Shown: one piece after another, positions 33,310 through 41,320 of the stretch
Layout: every line of letters starts with the position of its first letter
How positions within the stretch are numbered: position 1 is the stretch's first letter
Source: CBDAQV01 sp965199335
GTDB taxonomy: Bacteria > Pseudomonadota > Alphaproteobacteria > CALMVH01
DNA: 64,000 nucleotides
Assembly: GCA_965199335.1 (NCBI GenBank)
Contig: CBDAQZ010000004.1
Coordinates: 186,001 to 250,000 of the forward strand
Reading direction: 5' to 3'
Notes under the pieces: generated by a model
Told to the model about the DNA's origin: nothing
Database searches by the model: none
The model's input: the letters and a program-made list of their open reading frames with translations, nothing else
Position numbers and translations under genes: made by a program

Positions 33310-34008
33310 ATGATCGAGCTACGTCCCTATGCCGGCCTTGGCGGCGCCAACCACGGATGGCTGAACGCGAAGCACCATTTCTCCTTTGCCGATTATCATG
33401 ACCGGTCGCGCATGAACTGGGGCGCGCTGCGGGTGTGGAACGATGACGAGATCGCGGGCAATACCGGCTTTCCACCGCATCCGCACGCCGACATGGAAAT
33501 CATCACCTATGTCCGCACCGGCGCGATCACGCACGAAGACAGCCTGGGCAATAAGGGCCGCACGGAGGCGGGCGACGTGCAGGTTATGAGCGCCGGCAGC
33601 GGCATCCGCCACGCCGAGTTCAACGCCGAGCCCGGCGCGACCACGCTGTTCCAGATATGGATCATGCCGACGGCGCGCGGCGGCACGCCCTCATGGGGCA
33701 CAAGGCCATTCCCGAAGCAGGACCGCACCGGAAAATTCGTGACCCTGGCCTCGGGCATCGCCGGCGACGAGGACGCCCTGCCGATCCGGGCCGACGGGCG
33801 TGTTGTCGGCGCGACGCTGAAGGCCGGCCAGACCGAGCAGTACAGGATCGGACACGGCCGCAAGGCCTATCTGGTGCCCGCCACCGGCACGATCGAAATC
33901 AACGGCGTCAGAGCCTCGGCCCGCGACGGCGTTGCGGTGAGCGACGAGGACATGCTTACGATCACCGCCATCGAGGAAACCGAGATCGTGATGGTCGACG
34001 TCGCGTGA
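33310..34008 (+). CDS. Pirin family protein (YhaK-like bicupin)
   Basis: The 232-residue protein has the pirin N-terminal cupin with metal-ligand segment FPPHPHADMEIITYVRTGAI and HEDSLGNKG, GSGIRHAEFN, and a second cupin-like half. Pirins of this type bind iron and may have quercetinase or redox-sensing activity; function in this organism is unknown. A typical ribosome site (AGCAGGAGCC) precedes the ATG. Confidence 0.88.
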   Translation: MIELRPYAGLGGANHGWLNAKHHFSFADYHDRSRMNWGALRVWNDDEIAGNTGFPPHPHADMEIITYVRTGAITHEDSLGNKGRTEAGDVQVMSAGSGIRHAEFNAEPGATTLFQIWIMPTARGGTPSWGTRPFPKQDRTGKFVTLASGIAGDEDALPIRADGRVVGATLKAGQTEQYRIGHGRKAYLVPATGTIEINGVRASARDGVAVSDEDMLTITAIEETEIVMVDVA

Positions 34009-34058
34009 TTCTACGTTCAGAATGACGATGAATAACCCGGCATCCGAAAGGGATGAAG

Positions 34059-35558
34059 ATGTCTCGCTACGTGCTTGCGCTCGACCAGGGAACGACCAGT
34101 TCACGCGCTATCCTGTTTGATCACGATGGCCGCATTGCCGGCACCGCGCAGCACGAATTCCCGCAGCATTACCCGCGGACCGGCTGGGTCGAGCACGACC
34201 CGATGGACCTGCTGACGACGCAGATGAACGCCGCCGCCGAAGTATTGGCGCGTGCCCATGTACAGCCGCGCGATGTGGTGGCGCTGGGGATCACCAACCA
34301 GCGCGAAACCACTATCTTGTGGGACCGCGAAACCGGCAAGCCGGTGTACAACGCCATCGTGTGGCAGGACCGCCGTACGGCGGACCACTGCGCGCGCCTG
34401 TTGGCGGAGGGACACGAGCCGGCGATCCGCAACAAGACCGGGCTGCTGATCGACCCTTATTTCTCGGCGACGAAGATCGCGTGGATACTGGACAATGTCG
34501 ATGGCGCGCGCGCCAGGGCAGAAGCGGGCAAGCTGGCCTTCGGGACGGTCGACAGCTGGCTGGCGTGGAACCTGACCGGCGGGCGGCGTCATATCACCGA
34601 CCGCACCAACGCCTCGCGCACACTGCTCTACAACATCGTCGATGACCGCTGGGACGACGATCTGCTGAAGCTGTTCGGCATTCCCGCAAGCCTGCTGCCC
34701 GAGGTGGTATGGTCGAGCGAACGGATGGGCCGCGTCACCACCTCCCTCGGCCTGGGCGAGATCGAAATCGCGGGCATCGCCGGCGACCAGCAGGCGGCGT
34801 TGTTCGGCCAGCTGTGCACCTCGCCCGGGGACGCCAAGAATACCTACGGCACCGGCTGCTTCCTGCTGCAGAACATCGGCGGGTCCTTCACACTGTCCGA
34901 CGAACGGCTGATCACCACCCTCGCCTGTAGCGCGGATCGTACGCCGTGCTATGCGCTGGAGGGCAGCATCTTCATGGGCGGGGCGATCGTGCAGTGGCTG
35001 CGCGACCAGATGAAGTTCTTCACCGACGCGCCGGATATCGAGGCGATCGCCGCCTCGGTCGAAAGCTCGAACGATGTGGTCATGGTGCCCGCCTTCACAG
35101 GCCTCGGCGCGCCCCACTGGGACCCCTATGCCAGCGGCCTGCTGATCGGATTGCAACGCAGCACCGGCATCGGCCACGTCGCGCGCGCCGCGCTGGAGAG
35201 CATCGCCTTCCAGGTCACCGACGTGCTGCGCGCGATGGACAACGACACACAGTACAAGCTGACGCGGCTGCGCGTCGATGGCGGCGCGTCGGCCAACGAT
35301 ATGTTGATGCAGTTCCAGGCCGACCTGCAGGGCATCGAGGTCGAGCGTCCCGCCATCCTTGAAACCACCGCCCTGGGCACCGCCTATCTGGCGGGGCTCG
35401 CCACCGGGTTCTGGAGCGATACCGGGGAGATCGCGAAGACGCGGGCGGACACGAAACTCTTCACCCCGCGCATGGACCGGGCGGAGGCGCAGCGGCGCTA
35501 TGCCCGCTGGCAGGATGCGGTCGGCAGGGCGAAACACTGGCACGGGGAAACGGCATGA
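34059..35558 (+). CDS. glpK: Glycerol kinase
   Basis: GlpK (499 aa) phosphorylates glycerol. The FGGY-fold N-terminus YVLALDQGTTSSRAILFDHD, ITNQRETTILWDRETGKP, and GVTAG-like and FTGLGAPHW blocks, and the C-terminal LRVDGGASANDMLMQFQADL are present. Start: the ATG at 34059 (two codons after the first in-frame ATG at 34053) has AAAGGG at a better distance. The end overlaps glpD by four bases. With glpD it forms a glycerol-use operon; no regulator gene is in the window. Confidence 0.96.
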   Translation: MSRYVLALDQGTTSSRAILFDHDGRIAGTAQHEFPQHYPRTGWVEHDPMDLLTTQMNAAAEVLARAHVQPRDVVALGITNQRETTILWDRETGKPVYNAIVWQDRRTADHCARLLAEGHEPAIRNKTGLLIDPYFSATKIAWILDNVDGARARAEAGKLAFGTVDSWLAWNLTGGRRHITDRTNASRTLLYNIVDDRWDDDLLKLFGIPASLLPEVVWSSERMGRVTTSLGLGEIEIAGIAGDQQAALFGQLCTSPGDAKNTYGTGCFLLQNIGGSFTLSDERLITTLACSADRTPCYALEGSIFMGGAIVQWLRDQMKFFTDAPDIEAIAASVESSNDVVMVPAFTGLGAPHWDPYASGLLIGLQRSTGIGHVARAALESIAFQVTDVLRAMDNDTQYKLTRLRVDGGASANDMLMQFQADLQGIEVERPAILETTALGTAYLAGLATGFWSDTGEIAKTRADTKLFTPRMDRAEAQRRYARWQDAVGRAKHWHGETA

Positions 35559-37120
35559 AACGCGATGAAATGATCGGGCACGTGAAAGCGAATGCCGACT
35601 GGGATATCATCGTCATCGGCGGCGGCGCGACCGGCGCGGGCGTGGCGGTGGATGCGGCGACGCGCGGCTATCGCACGCTGCTGGTCGAGCGCGAGGATTT
35701 CGGCAAGGGCACGTCCAGCCGCAGCACCAAGATCGTGCATGGCGGCGTGCGCTACCTGGAGCAGGGCAACGTGGCGCTGGTGATGGAGGCGCTGAAGGAA
35801 CGCGGCCTGCTGCGCCGCAACGCCCCGCATTTGGTGCACGATTTGCCCTTCGTCGTGCCGAACTACGAATGGTGGCAGGCGCCGTTCTACGGCGTCGGGC
35901 TCAAGATGTACGACCTGCTGGCGGGCCGCTACGGCTTCGGCCCGTCGCGGCATTTGTCGCGCGAGGAAACGCTAGCGCATCTGCCGACGCTGCAGCAGGA
36001 CGGCCTGCGCGGCGGCACCGAATATCACGACGGCCAGTTCGACGACACGCGCCTGCTGACGCACCTGATCGCCACCGCCGCCGACCATGGCGCGACGGTG
36101 CTGAACTACGCCCCCGCCGTCGAACTGACGAAAGGCGCGGACGGCGTCGTGACCGGCGCGGTGATCGAGGATCGGGAGAGCGGCGAGCGCCATTCCCTGA
36201 GCGCCGCCGTGGTGGTGAACGCGACCGGAATCTTCAGCGACGAAACGCGCCGCATGGCGGAGCCCGCCGCACCCGGCATGATCAGCCCCAGCCAGGGCAT
36301 CCATCTGGTATTCGATGCCTCGTTCCTGCGGGGCAACAGCGCGATCATGGTGCCGCATGTCAGCGGCGACCGCGTGATGTTCGCCATCCCCTGGCACGGC
36401 CACACGCTGGTCGGCACCACCGACACGCCTGTAGATTACGCCGAGTACGAGCCGCGCCCGCTGGAGGAAGAAATCGCATTCCTGCTGGAAACCGCAGGCC
36501 GGTATCTGAGCCGCCCGCCACGGTGCGAAGACATACTGAGTATCTATACCGGCATCCGCCCGCTGGTGAAAAACGCGCATGCCGATCCCGGCAAGACATC
36601 GTCGATCGCGCGCAACCACACCGTCCATATCGACCAGTCCGGCCTGCTGACGATCACCGGCGGCAAATGGACCATCTATCGCCGCATGGCCGAGGACTGC
36701 ATCGACCACGCCGCGACGCTGGGAATGCTGGCGGACAGTCCCTGCATCACCGGCACGCTGCGCATCCATGGCTGGCACGACCGGCCCGAAACGCTGGGGG
36801 ACCTTGCCGTCTACGGCGCGGATGCGGCCGCGATACGGGCGCTGGCGGACGCGTCGCCGGCCCTCGCCCGCCGCCTGCACCCGGACCTGCCGTACATCGC
36901 AGCCGAGATCGTCTGGGCCGTGCGCGCGGAAATGGCGCGCACGCTGGACGATGCCCTGTCGCGCCGCACGCGCGCTTTGTTCCTGAACGCCAGAGCCGCC
37001 ATCGCGATGGCGGAGGATGTAGCACGGCTGATGGCTGGTGAGCTGCAGCGCAACGAGGCGTGGGTGAAAAAAGAAGTGGACGCGTTCATCGCGATGGCGG
37101 TGAACTATCTGCCATCCTGA
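35555..37120 (+). CDS. glpD: Glycerol-3-phosphate dehydrogenase (FAD-dependent)
   Basis: The 521-residue protein oxidises glycerol 3-phosphate to dihydroxyacetone phosphate and passes electrons to quinone at the membrane. It has the FAD-binding GGGATGAGVAVDAATRGY and substrate-side segments RSTKIVHGGVRYLEQ, VVVNATGIFSDETRRMA and TDTPVDYAEYEPRPLEEE. The ATG overlaps the glpK stop (ATGA), and a hairpin repeat follows the stop. Confidence 0.96.
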   Translation: MKRDEMIGHVKANADWDIIVIGGGATGAGVAVDAATRGYRTLLVEREDFGKGTSSRSTKIVHGGVRYLEQGNVALVMEALKERGLLRRNAPHLVHDLPFVVPNYEWWQAPFYGVGLKMYDLLAGRYGFGPSRHLSREETLAHLPTLQQDGLRGGTEYHDGQFDDTRLLTHLIATAADHGATVLNYAPAVELTKGADGVVTGAVIEDRESGERHSLSAAVVVNATGIFSDETRRMAEPAAPGMISPSQGIHLVFDASFLRGNSAIMVPHVSGDRVMFAIPWHGHTLVGTTDTPVDYAEYEPRPLEEEIAFLLETAGRYLSRPPRCEDILSIYTGIRPLVKNAHADPGKTSSIARNHTVHIDQSGLLTITGGKWTIYRRMAEDCIDHAATLGMLADSPCITGTLRIHGWHDRPETLGDLAVYGADAAAIRALADASPALARRLHPDLPYIAAEIVWAVRAEMARTLDDALSRRTRALFLNARAAIAMAEDVARLMAGELQRNEAWVKKEVDAFIAMAVNYLPS

Positions 37121-37125
37121 TTCCG

Positions 37126-37144
37126 CCTCTCCCAGCGGGAGAGG
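37126..37144. repeat. CCTCTCCC/GGGAGAGG palindrome
   Basis: A perfect 8-3-8 inverted repeat (arms CCTCTCCC and GGGAGAGG) between the convergent glpD and yceI genes, related to the elements at 1717 and 1805. It may act as a two-way terminator. Confidence 0.65.
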
Positions 37145-37153
37145 TAAGTATGC

Positions 37154-37702
37154 CTACTTCGTCGCCACCAGATGCAGCGTCACATCGACGTTCAGCGCCA
37201 CCCACTGGCCCGTGCTCCATTCGCCTTGGCCGACGCCGTAATCGGTCCGCACCAGCGGCAGCTTGCCGTCGGCGGTCGCAGTGTTGCCCGAGATGTCCAG
37301 CGTGAACGGCAGCACGACATCCTTCTTGATGCCACGGATCGACAGCGTGCCCGCGGCTTCGTATTTATCGCCGCCCAGCGACTTGAATCCGGTCGCCTCG
37401 AATTTCGCCTGCGGGAATTTTTTCGCGTCGAACCATTCGGGCTGCGGGATCGCCTCGTCGCGCTGCTTGTCGCCCGTGGTCGCGCTGGCCATGTCGATCG
37501 TCACCAGCGCGTGGCCGGCTGACGGATTGGCGGGATCGAAATCGATCTGTGCGTCGAATGCCTTGAAGGTGCCGCTGAACGGCGTGCCGGTCTGCGAACC
37601 GGAAAAACCCAGCGTGCTTTTTCCCTTGTCCACTGTCCAGCCGGCGGCATGCGCATTGCCGGCCAGGAAAACGATCGCCAGTGCGGCAAGAAATTTTTTC
37701 AT
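37154..37702 (-). CDS. YceI family periplasmic protein
   Basis: The 182-residue protein has a signal peptide (MKKFLAALAIVFLAGNAHAA) and the lipocalin-like YceI domain, with GWTVDKGKSTLGFSGSQTGT, PEWFDAKKFPQAKFEATGF, TLSIRGIKKDVVLPFTLDIS. The fold binds isoprenoids such as ubiquinone precursors. The start overlaps the stop of the cytochrome b561 gene (ATGA), as part of a b561-YceI operon; a second YceI gene is upstream. Confidence 0.93.
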   Translation of the reverse strand: MKKFLAALAIVFLAGNAHAAGWTVDKGKSTLGFSGSQTGTPFSGTFKAFDAQIDFDPANPSAGHALVTIDMASATTGDKQRDEAIPQPEWFDAKKFPQAKFEATGFKSLGGDKYEAAGTLSIRGIKKDVVLPFTLDISGNTATADGKLPLVRTDYGVGQGEWSTGQWVALNVDVTLHLVATK

Positions 37703-38304
37703 GACTCTGTCTCGCGTGGTTTGCGGGTGCGAATGAACGGCAGCATGCGATGCAGCACCTCGTCGCGGCGGATGAACTGGTGCATCAGCGCGGCGCCGAC
37801 ATGCAGCGCCAGCAGGGCGATGACCACCCATGCGCCGGTATCGTGCACCGCACGGAAAGCGTCCTCCACCGGCTTCTTGTTTTCCAGCGTGCCCAGCACC
37901 GGCAGATGCGGCAAGGGCACGACGCCGTACAGCACCGTCGGCAGGTTCATCGGCGAGGCCGACACCATCGCCCAGCCGGTCAGCGGCATGCCGATCATCA
38001 GCGCATAGAATAACCAGTGCGTCGCATGCGCGGCGAAAGCTTCCCATTTTTTCGTGTCCGCCGGCAGCGGCGGCGGCCTGTGCGTCAGCCGCCAGGCCAG
38101 GCGCAGCACGCTGAGCGCCAGCACGGTGATGCCGAGCGATTTGTGCAGCTGGAACAGTTTGAACATCGTCGTGCTGGGCGGCAGGCTGGTCATGACGATG
38201 CCGATGACCAGCAACGCGACGATCGCCAGCGCGATCAGCCAGTGCAGCACGATGGCTACGGTGGAATAGCGATCCGGTTTATCCATTTGCATCCGGGTTA
38301 GCAT
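37699..38304 (-). CDS. Cytochrome b561
   Basis: A 201-residue four-helix membrane cytochrome with paired histidines: IVLHWLIALAIVALLV, FQLHKSLGITVLALSVLRL, FAAHATHWLFYALMIGMPLT and LALHVGAALMHQFIRRDE. It moves electrons between the quinone pool and periplasmic acceptors, possibly superoxide. GGAGG upstream of 38304 supports this start. It is flanked by two YceI genes, the usual context for this family. Confidence 0.93.
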   Translation of the reverse strand: MLTRMQMDKPDRYSTVAIVLHWLIALAIVALLVIGIVMTSLPPSTTMFKLFQLHKSLGITVLALSVLRLAWRLTHRPPPLPADTKKWEAFAAHATHWLFYALMIGMPLTGWAMVSASPMNLPTVLYGVVPLPHLPVLGTLENKKPVEDAFRAVHDTGAWVVIALLALHVGAALMHQFIRRDEVLHRMLPFIRTRKPRETES

Positions 38305-38350
38305 GAAACGATCCCCTCCACCAGCAGGCGGACGGGATCGTTCCCTTCGC

Positions 38351-38953
38351 TTACGCGTGCTCGAACGCGCCGCTGATGATCAGCGTCACGTCGTCGCCGA
38401 TACCGCCTTCGTACTTGGTGATGCCGAAGTCGGAGCGCTTGATCTTGCCCGAGACTTCGAAACCGACCGTGTACTTGCTGTCGATCGGATTGACGCCGCC
38501 GCCGTTGAAGACCACGTGCAGGGTAACCGGCTTGGTGACGCCGTGCAGGGTCAAATTGCCAGTGACCTCGCCCGCATCCTTGCCTGTGGTCTTGATCGCG
38601 GTCGATTTGAATTCAACGGTTGGGTACTTGTCGGCGTCGAACCAGTCCGCGCTTTTCAGCTCGCCGTCCAGCTTGGCGTTCTCGGTCGCGACGCTGGCGG
38701 TCTGGATGGTAACGTCCAGCGCGCTTTTCGCCGGGGTCTTCGGCTCGAAATCCAGCGTGCCGCTGGCATCGTTGAACGACCCGTAATAGGTCGAGAAGCC
38801 GAAATGCGAAACGCCAAACAGGATCTTGGTATGGTACTTCTCCAGCGTATAGGCGCCGGCCTGAACCTTGGCCGGGTCTTTTGCGACCTGCGCCATCGCC
38901 GGCAGGCTGAGAGTGGCTGCAAGGCCAAGCGTGGCAAGGAATTTCATCTGCAT
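38351..38953 (-). CDS. YceI family periplasmic protein
   Basis: A second YceI protein (200 aa) with signal peptide MQMKFLATLGLAATLSLPAMAQ and the domain segments GAYTLEKYHTKILFGVSHFG, DWFDADKYPTVEFKSTAIK and NLTLHGVTKPVTLHVVFN. It is the first gene of a YceI-b561-YceI unit. The ATG at 38953 has AAGGAC upstream. The HxlR regulator gene is divergent from it. Confidence 0.93.
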   Translation of the reverse strand: MQMKFLATLGLAATLSLPAMAQVAKDPAKVQAGAYTLEKYHTKILFGVSHFGFSTYYGSFNDASGTLDFEPKTPAKSALDVTIQTASVATENAKLDGELKSADWFDADKYPTVEFKSTAIKTTGKDAGEVTGNLTLHGVTKPVTLHVVFNGGGVNPIDSKYTVGFEVSGKIKRSDFGITKYEGGIGDDVTLIISGAFEHA

Positions 38954-39024
38954 GGTCCGTCCTTTGTTACGTAAGAATATCTGGTTACGCAAAGATGGGT
39001 GGTTCTTTTTTGTGACCGGAAGTG

Positions 39025-39047
39025 ATAATCTCTTTTTTCCAGATTAT
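39025..39047. promoter_or_regulatory. Inverted repeat, possible HxlR operator
   Basis: ATAATCT and AGATTAT form a perfect 7-9-7 inverted repeat in the intergenic region between divergent yceI and the HxlR regulator. HxlR-type dimers bind such dyads. There is also a repeated GTTACGnAA nearby (about 38973-38996). Confidence 0.4.
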
Positions 39048-39064
39048 TGCAAGAAGGCACCTCC

Positions 39065-39457
39065 ATGTTACCGGGTCACATCGCTGTTCGCGTTTCCGAA
39101 TGTCCCGTGCGCGAGATTCTCGACCGCATCGGCGACAAGTGGAGTCTTCTGATCGTCATGCAACTGAGCCAGGGCTCGCTGCGCTTCAGCCAGCTGCGCA
39201 AGCTGGTCGAGGGTATATCGCAGCGCATGCTGACGCTGACCCTGCGCCAGCTGGAACGCGACGGCCTGGTGAAGCGTACCGTCACCCCGACCGTGCCGCC
39301 GCGCGTCGACTACGAACTGACGCGGCTGGGTCATACGCTGCTGCCCTCGGTCACGGCACTGTCTTTATGGGCGGACCAGAACCGCGATGCGATCCTCAAG
39401 GCCCGTATCCTGTTCGATGCCAGCGAGGACAAGCTGCAGCGCAAGCTGGCGGGGTAA
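39065..39457 (+). CDS. HxlR family transcriptional regulator
   Basis: The 130-residue MarR-like winged-helix protein has CPVREILDRIGDKWSLLIVM at the start (family signature with the sensing cysteine), RFSQLRKLVEGISQRMLTLT and LRQLERDGLVKRTVTPTVPP. HxlR proteins sense electrophiles or redox changes through the N-terminal cysteine. It probably controls the divergent yceI-b561-yceI genes. Start at the ATG 39065 (MLPGHIAVRV); GAAGG is upstream. Confidence 0.9.
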   Translation: MLPGHIAVRVSECPVREILDRIGDKWSLLIVMQLSQGSLRFSQLRKLVEGISQRMLTLTLRQLERDGLVKRTVTPTVPPRVDYELTRLGHTLLPSVTALSLWADQNRDAILKARILFDASEDKLQRKLAG

Positions 39458-39460
39458 ATC

Positions 39461-40090
39461 TTGCGGCGACTGATTGCGGGCCTTGCGATTTTATCGTGCC
39501 TCGTCGGCCTGGGACTGCATCTCAGGGCGATGAATGCCGATGTGGTGACCGACCTGGCGATCCGGCAGCAGCTCGAAGCGGCCCTTCAATCGCCGCCGAT
39601 CCAGACCACGACCGGCCGCGCGTCCTTCCCCTACAAGAACTTCCGCCTTATCCCGCGCGCCGAATACGACATCACGGCCAGGGTATTCTCGACCCGCAAT
39701 TATCACTGGAACCTGGCCGACGATTTCTTCAGGGCCGCGCCGATGGATATCGCGCTCGGCTGGGGTCCGCTCGGCAACTACAAATACAAGGAGATCCTGC
39801 ACGTCCGGCAGGAGGATCGCTTTTTCAAATATAGCTGGCGCGGCGAGCCGCCGCTGCCGCCGAAAACCATCATCTCCAACATGGCCAACAACCACATCGT
39901 GCCCGCCAACGACGATATCGCCGCCCGCATCGGCCATATTCACGATGGCGATATCGTGCATCTGAAAGGGGCGCTGATCGATATTTCCGAACCGGGCCAT
40001 GGCAATATCGCGACGTCGCTTACCCGTGACGATACCGGCGCGGGTGCGTGCGAGATCTTGTGGCTTGAAGATCTGCAGATCGTGCGCTGA
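39461..40090 (+). CDS. Exported protein of unknown function
   Basis: From a TTG three bases after the HxlR stop, 209 aa. An N-terminal membrane segment (LIAGLAILSCLVGLGLHL) is followed by a soluble domain with FPYKNFRLIPRAEYDITARV, LGWGPLGNYKYKEILHVRQ and IVHLKGALIDI. No family name can be given; similar sequences occur as hypothetical proteins in proteobacteria. It overlaps the DUF2256 gene by one base and is probably co-transcribed with the regulator. TTG start is less certain. Confidence 0.65.
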   Translation: MRRLIAGLAILSCLVGLGLHLRAMNADVVTDLAIRQQLEAALQSPPIQTTTGRASFPYKNFRLIPRAEYDITARVFSTRNYHWNLADDFFRAAPMDIALGWGPLGNYKYKEILHVRQEDRFFKYSWRGEPPLPPKTIISNMANNHIVPANDDIAARIGHIHDGDIVHLKGALIDISEPGHGNIATSLTRDDTGAGACEILWLEDLQIVR

Positions 40091-40230
40091 TGCCGAAGAC
40101 CGTCAAGAAAGCCGACCTGCCGCGCAAGACCTGCGAACGCTGCGGTCGACCGTTTACATGGCGCAGGAAATGGGAAAAGGTCTGGGACGAAGTCAAATAC
40201 TGCTCCGAGCGTTGCAAGCGCGGCCGCTAG
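40090..40230 (+). CDS. DUF2256 zinc-ribbon-like small protein
   Basis: A 46-residue protein (MPKTVKKADLPRKTCERCGR and on to KYCSERCKRGR) with two CxxC/CxxxC pairs (CERC, CSERC) that matches the DUF2256 family of small zinc-binding proteins. The stop of the gene before overlaps its ATG (TGATG). It is too short for most gene finders, but the family match and position make it credible. Function unknown. Confidence 0.85.
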   Translation: MPKTVKKADLPRKTCERCGRPFTWRRKWEKVWDEVKYCSERCKRGR

Positions 40231-40234
40231 CCCG

Positions 40235-40834
40235 TCACGCCGCCCGGCGCACCGGCCACACCTGCATCGCGGTCAGCACCACCTCGTGCAGGGCCTCCCG
40301 CGTCGCGCCGCCGGAGGCCTGGACCGACATGCCCTGCGTGATCGTGGAGAAATAGCGCGCCAGCCCGGCGGGATCGCTGTCCGGCGGCAGTTCGCCCTCG
40401 TCGCGCGCCCGTTCCAGCCGCTGGTGGATCTTTTCCTCCATCACGTTGCGGCGGGTCATCAGCTCGTTCTTGATCGCATTGCCTTCCTCGCCGCAGGCCA
40501 GCGCCCCATGTACCATCAGGCAGCCCGAAGGCGTGGAGGGATCGGTGTGGCAATCGGCCAGGCCCATGAGCAGCGTCAATATGCCTTCCCGCGCCGATGG
40601 GTTGGACAGGGCCTCGGCCAAAGCGGCGCCACGCTTTTCGCTATAGCGGTCGATCGCCTTGCGGAACAGCTCTTCCTTGTTGCCGTAGGCGGCGTACAGG
40701 CTGGGACGCGTGATCTGCATCGCCTCGGTCAGGTCGGTCAGCGAGGCGCCTTCGTAGCCCTTGCGCCAGAACACGTCCAGCGCGCGATCAAGGGCTTTTT
40801 CGGTGCAGAATTCACGAGGCCGGCCAAGAGACAT
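40235..40834 (-). CDS. TetR/AcrR family transcriptional regulator
   Basis: The 199-residue regulator has the N-terminal HTH (GRPREFCTEKALDRALDVFW, then SLTDLTEAMQITRPSLYAAY) and a ligand domain with GLADCHTDPSTPSGCLMVHG typical of the AcrR/YxaF-like type. Targets are unknown; the small gene 40907-41179 and acs are the closest neighbours upstream. Confidence 0.9.
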   Translation of the reverse strand: MSLGRPREFCTEKALDRALDVFWRKGYEGASLTDLTEAMQITRPSLYAAYGNKEELFRKAIDRYSEKRGAALAEALSNPSAREGILTLLMGLADCHTDPSTPSGCLMVHGALACGEEGNAIKNELMTRRNVMEEKIHQRLERARDEGELPPDSDPAGLARYFSTITQGMSVQASGGATREALHEVVLTAMQVWPVRRAA

Positions 40835-40906
40835 GATACCCTCCCGGGCAAATTAACTACTTATCGATATATAATACTTGTCGCCATCGTTTACCAGTGA
40901 AAATCC

Positions 40907-41179
40907 TCAGGCCGGGCAGCCTGTGCAGGGGCCTTTTTCGAACATGGCGCGCAGCGACGGCCTGAGCTTGACCGCATAGGCATGGACCAGCCATTCGATC
41001 GCGTTCGGCGTGATCCCCAGCTGCGACGCCAGTTCGCGCTGCACTGCCATGCCCAGCGCCATCCATAGGGAATTCAGCATGCCCGGACCTGCCTGGTGGT
41101 CAGGCTGCGACCCGAAGGGGATCACGGCCTGGACGGTGGAAAGCACTATATCGGCGGCTCTTTCGAATAATCTTGCCAT
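40907..41179 (-). CDS. Small unknown protein with a C-terminal CxxC
   Basis: A 90-residue protein (MARLFERAADIVLSTVQAVI...) ending EKGPCTGCPA. Helical; no export signal. It is divergent from acs and upstream of the TetR gene. The ATG at 41179 has GAGAGAG before it. No family recognised; the C-terminal CTGCPA may bind metal. Confidence 0.5.
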   Translation of the reverse strand: MARLFERAADIVLSTVQAVIPFGSQPDHQAGPGMLNSLWMALGMAVQRELASQLGITPNAIEWLVHAYAVKLRPSLRAMFEKGPCTGCPA

Positions 41180-41320
41180 GATCGACTCTCTCACGCTCTA
41201 ATTACATATCGTTCGGTACATATCTAAAGGGCCATCCCGCTATGTCAAGAACTTTCTGTACCGATCAGTATTTTATTTTTTTGCAGGTCATTGCCTGCGC
41301 CGGGAAAATGCGCGACCACG

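Noticed and set aside
34101..35543. 480-codon open frame on the minus strand
   Set aside because: Antisense to glpK; His/Gln/Arg-rich composition typical of shadows.
41205..41272. GTACCGAnC motifs on both sides between the small gene and acs as TetR operators
   Set aside because: The two sites do not form convincing palindromes and share only about nine bases.
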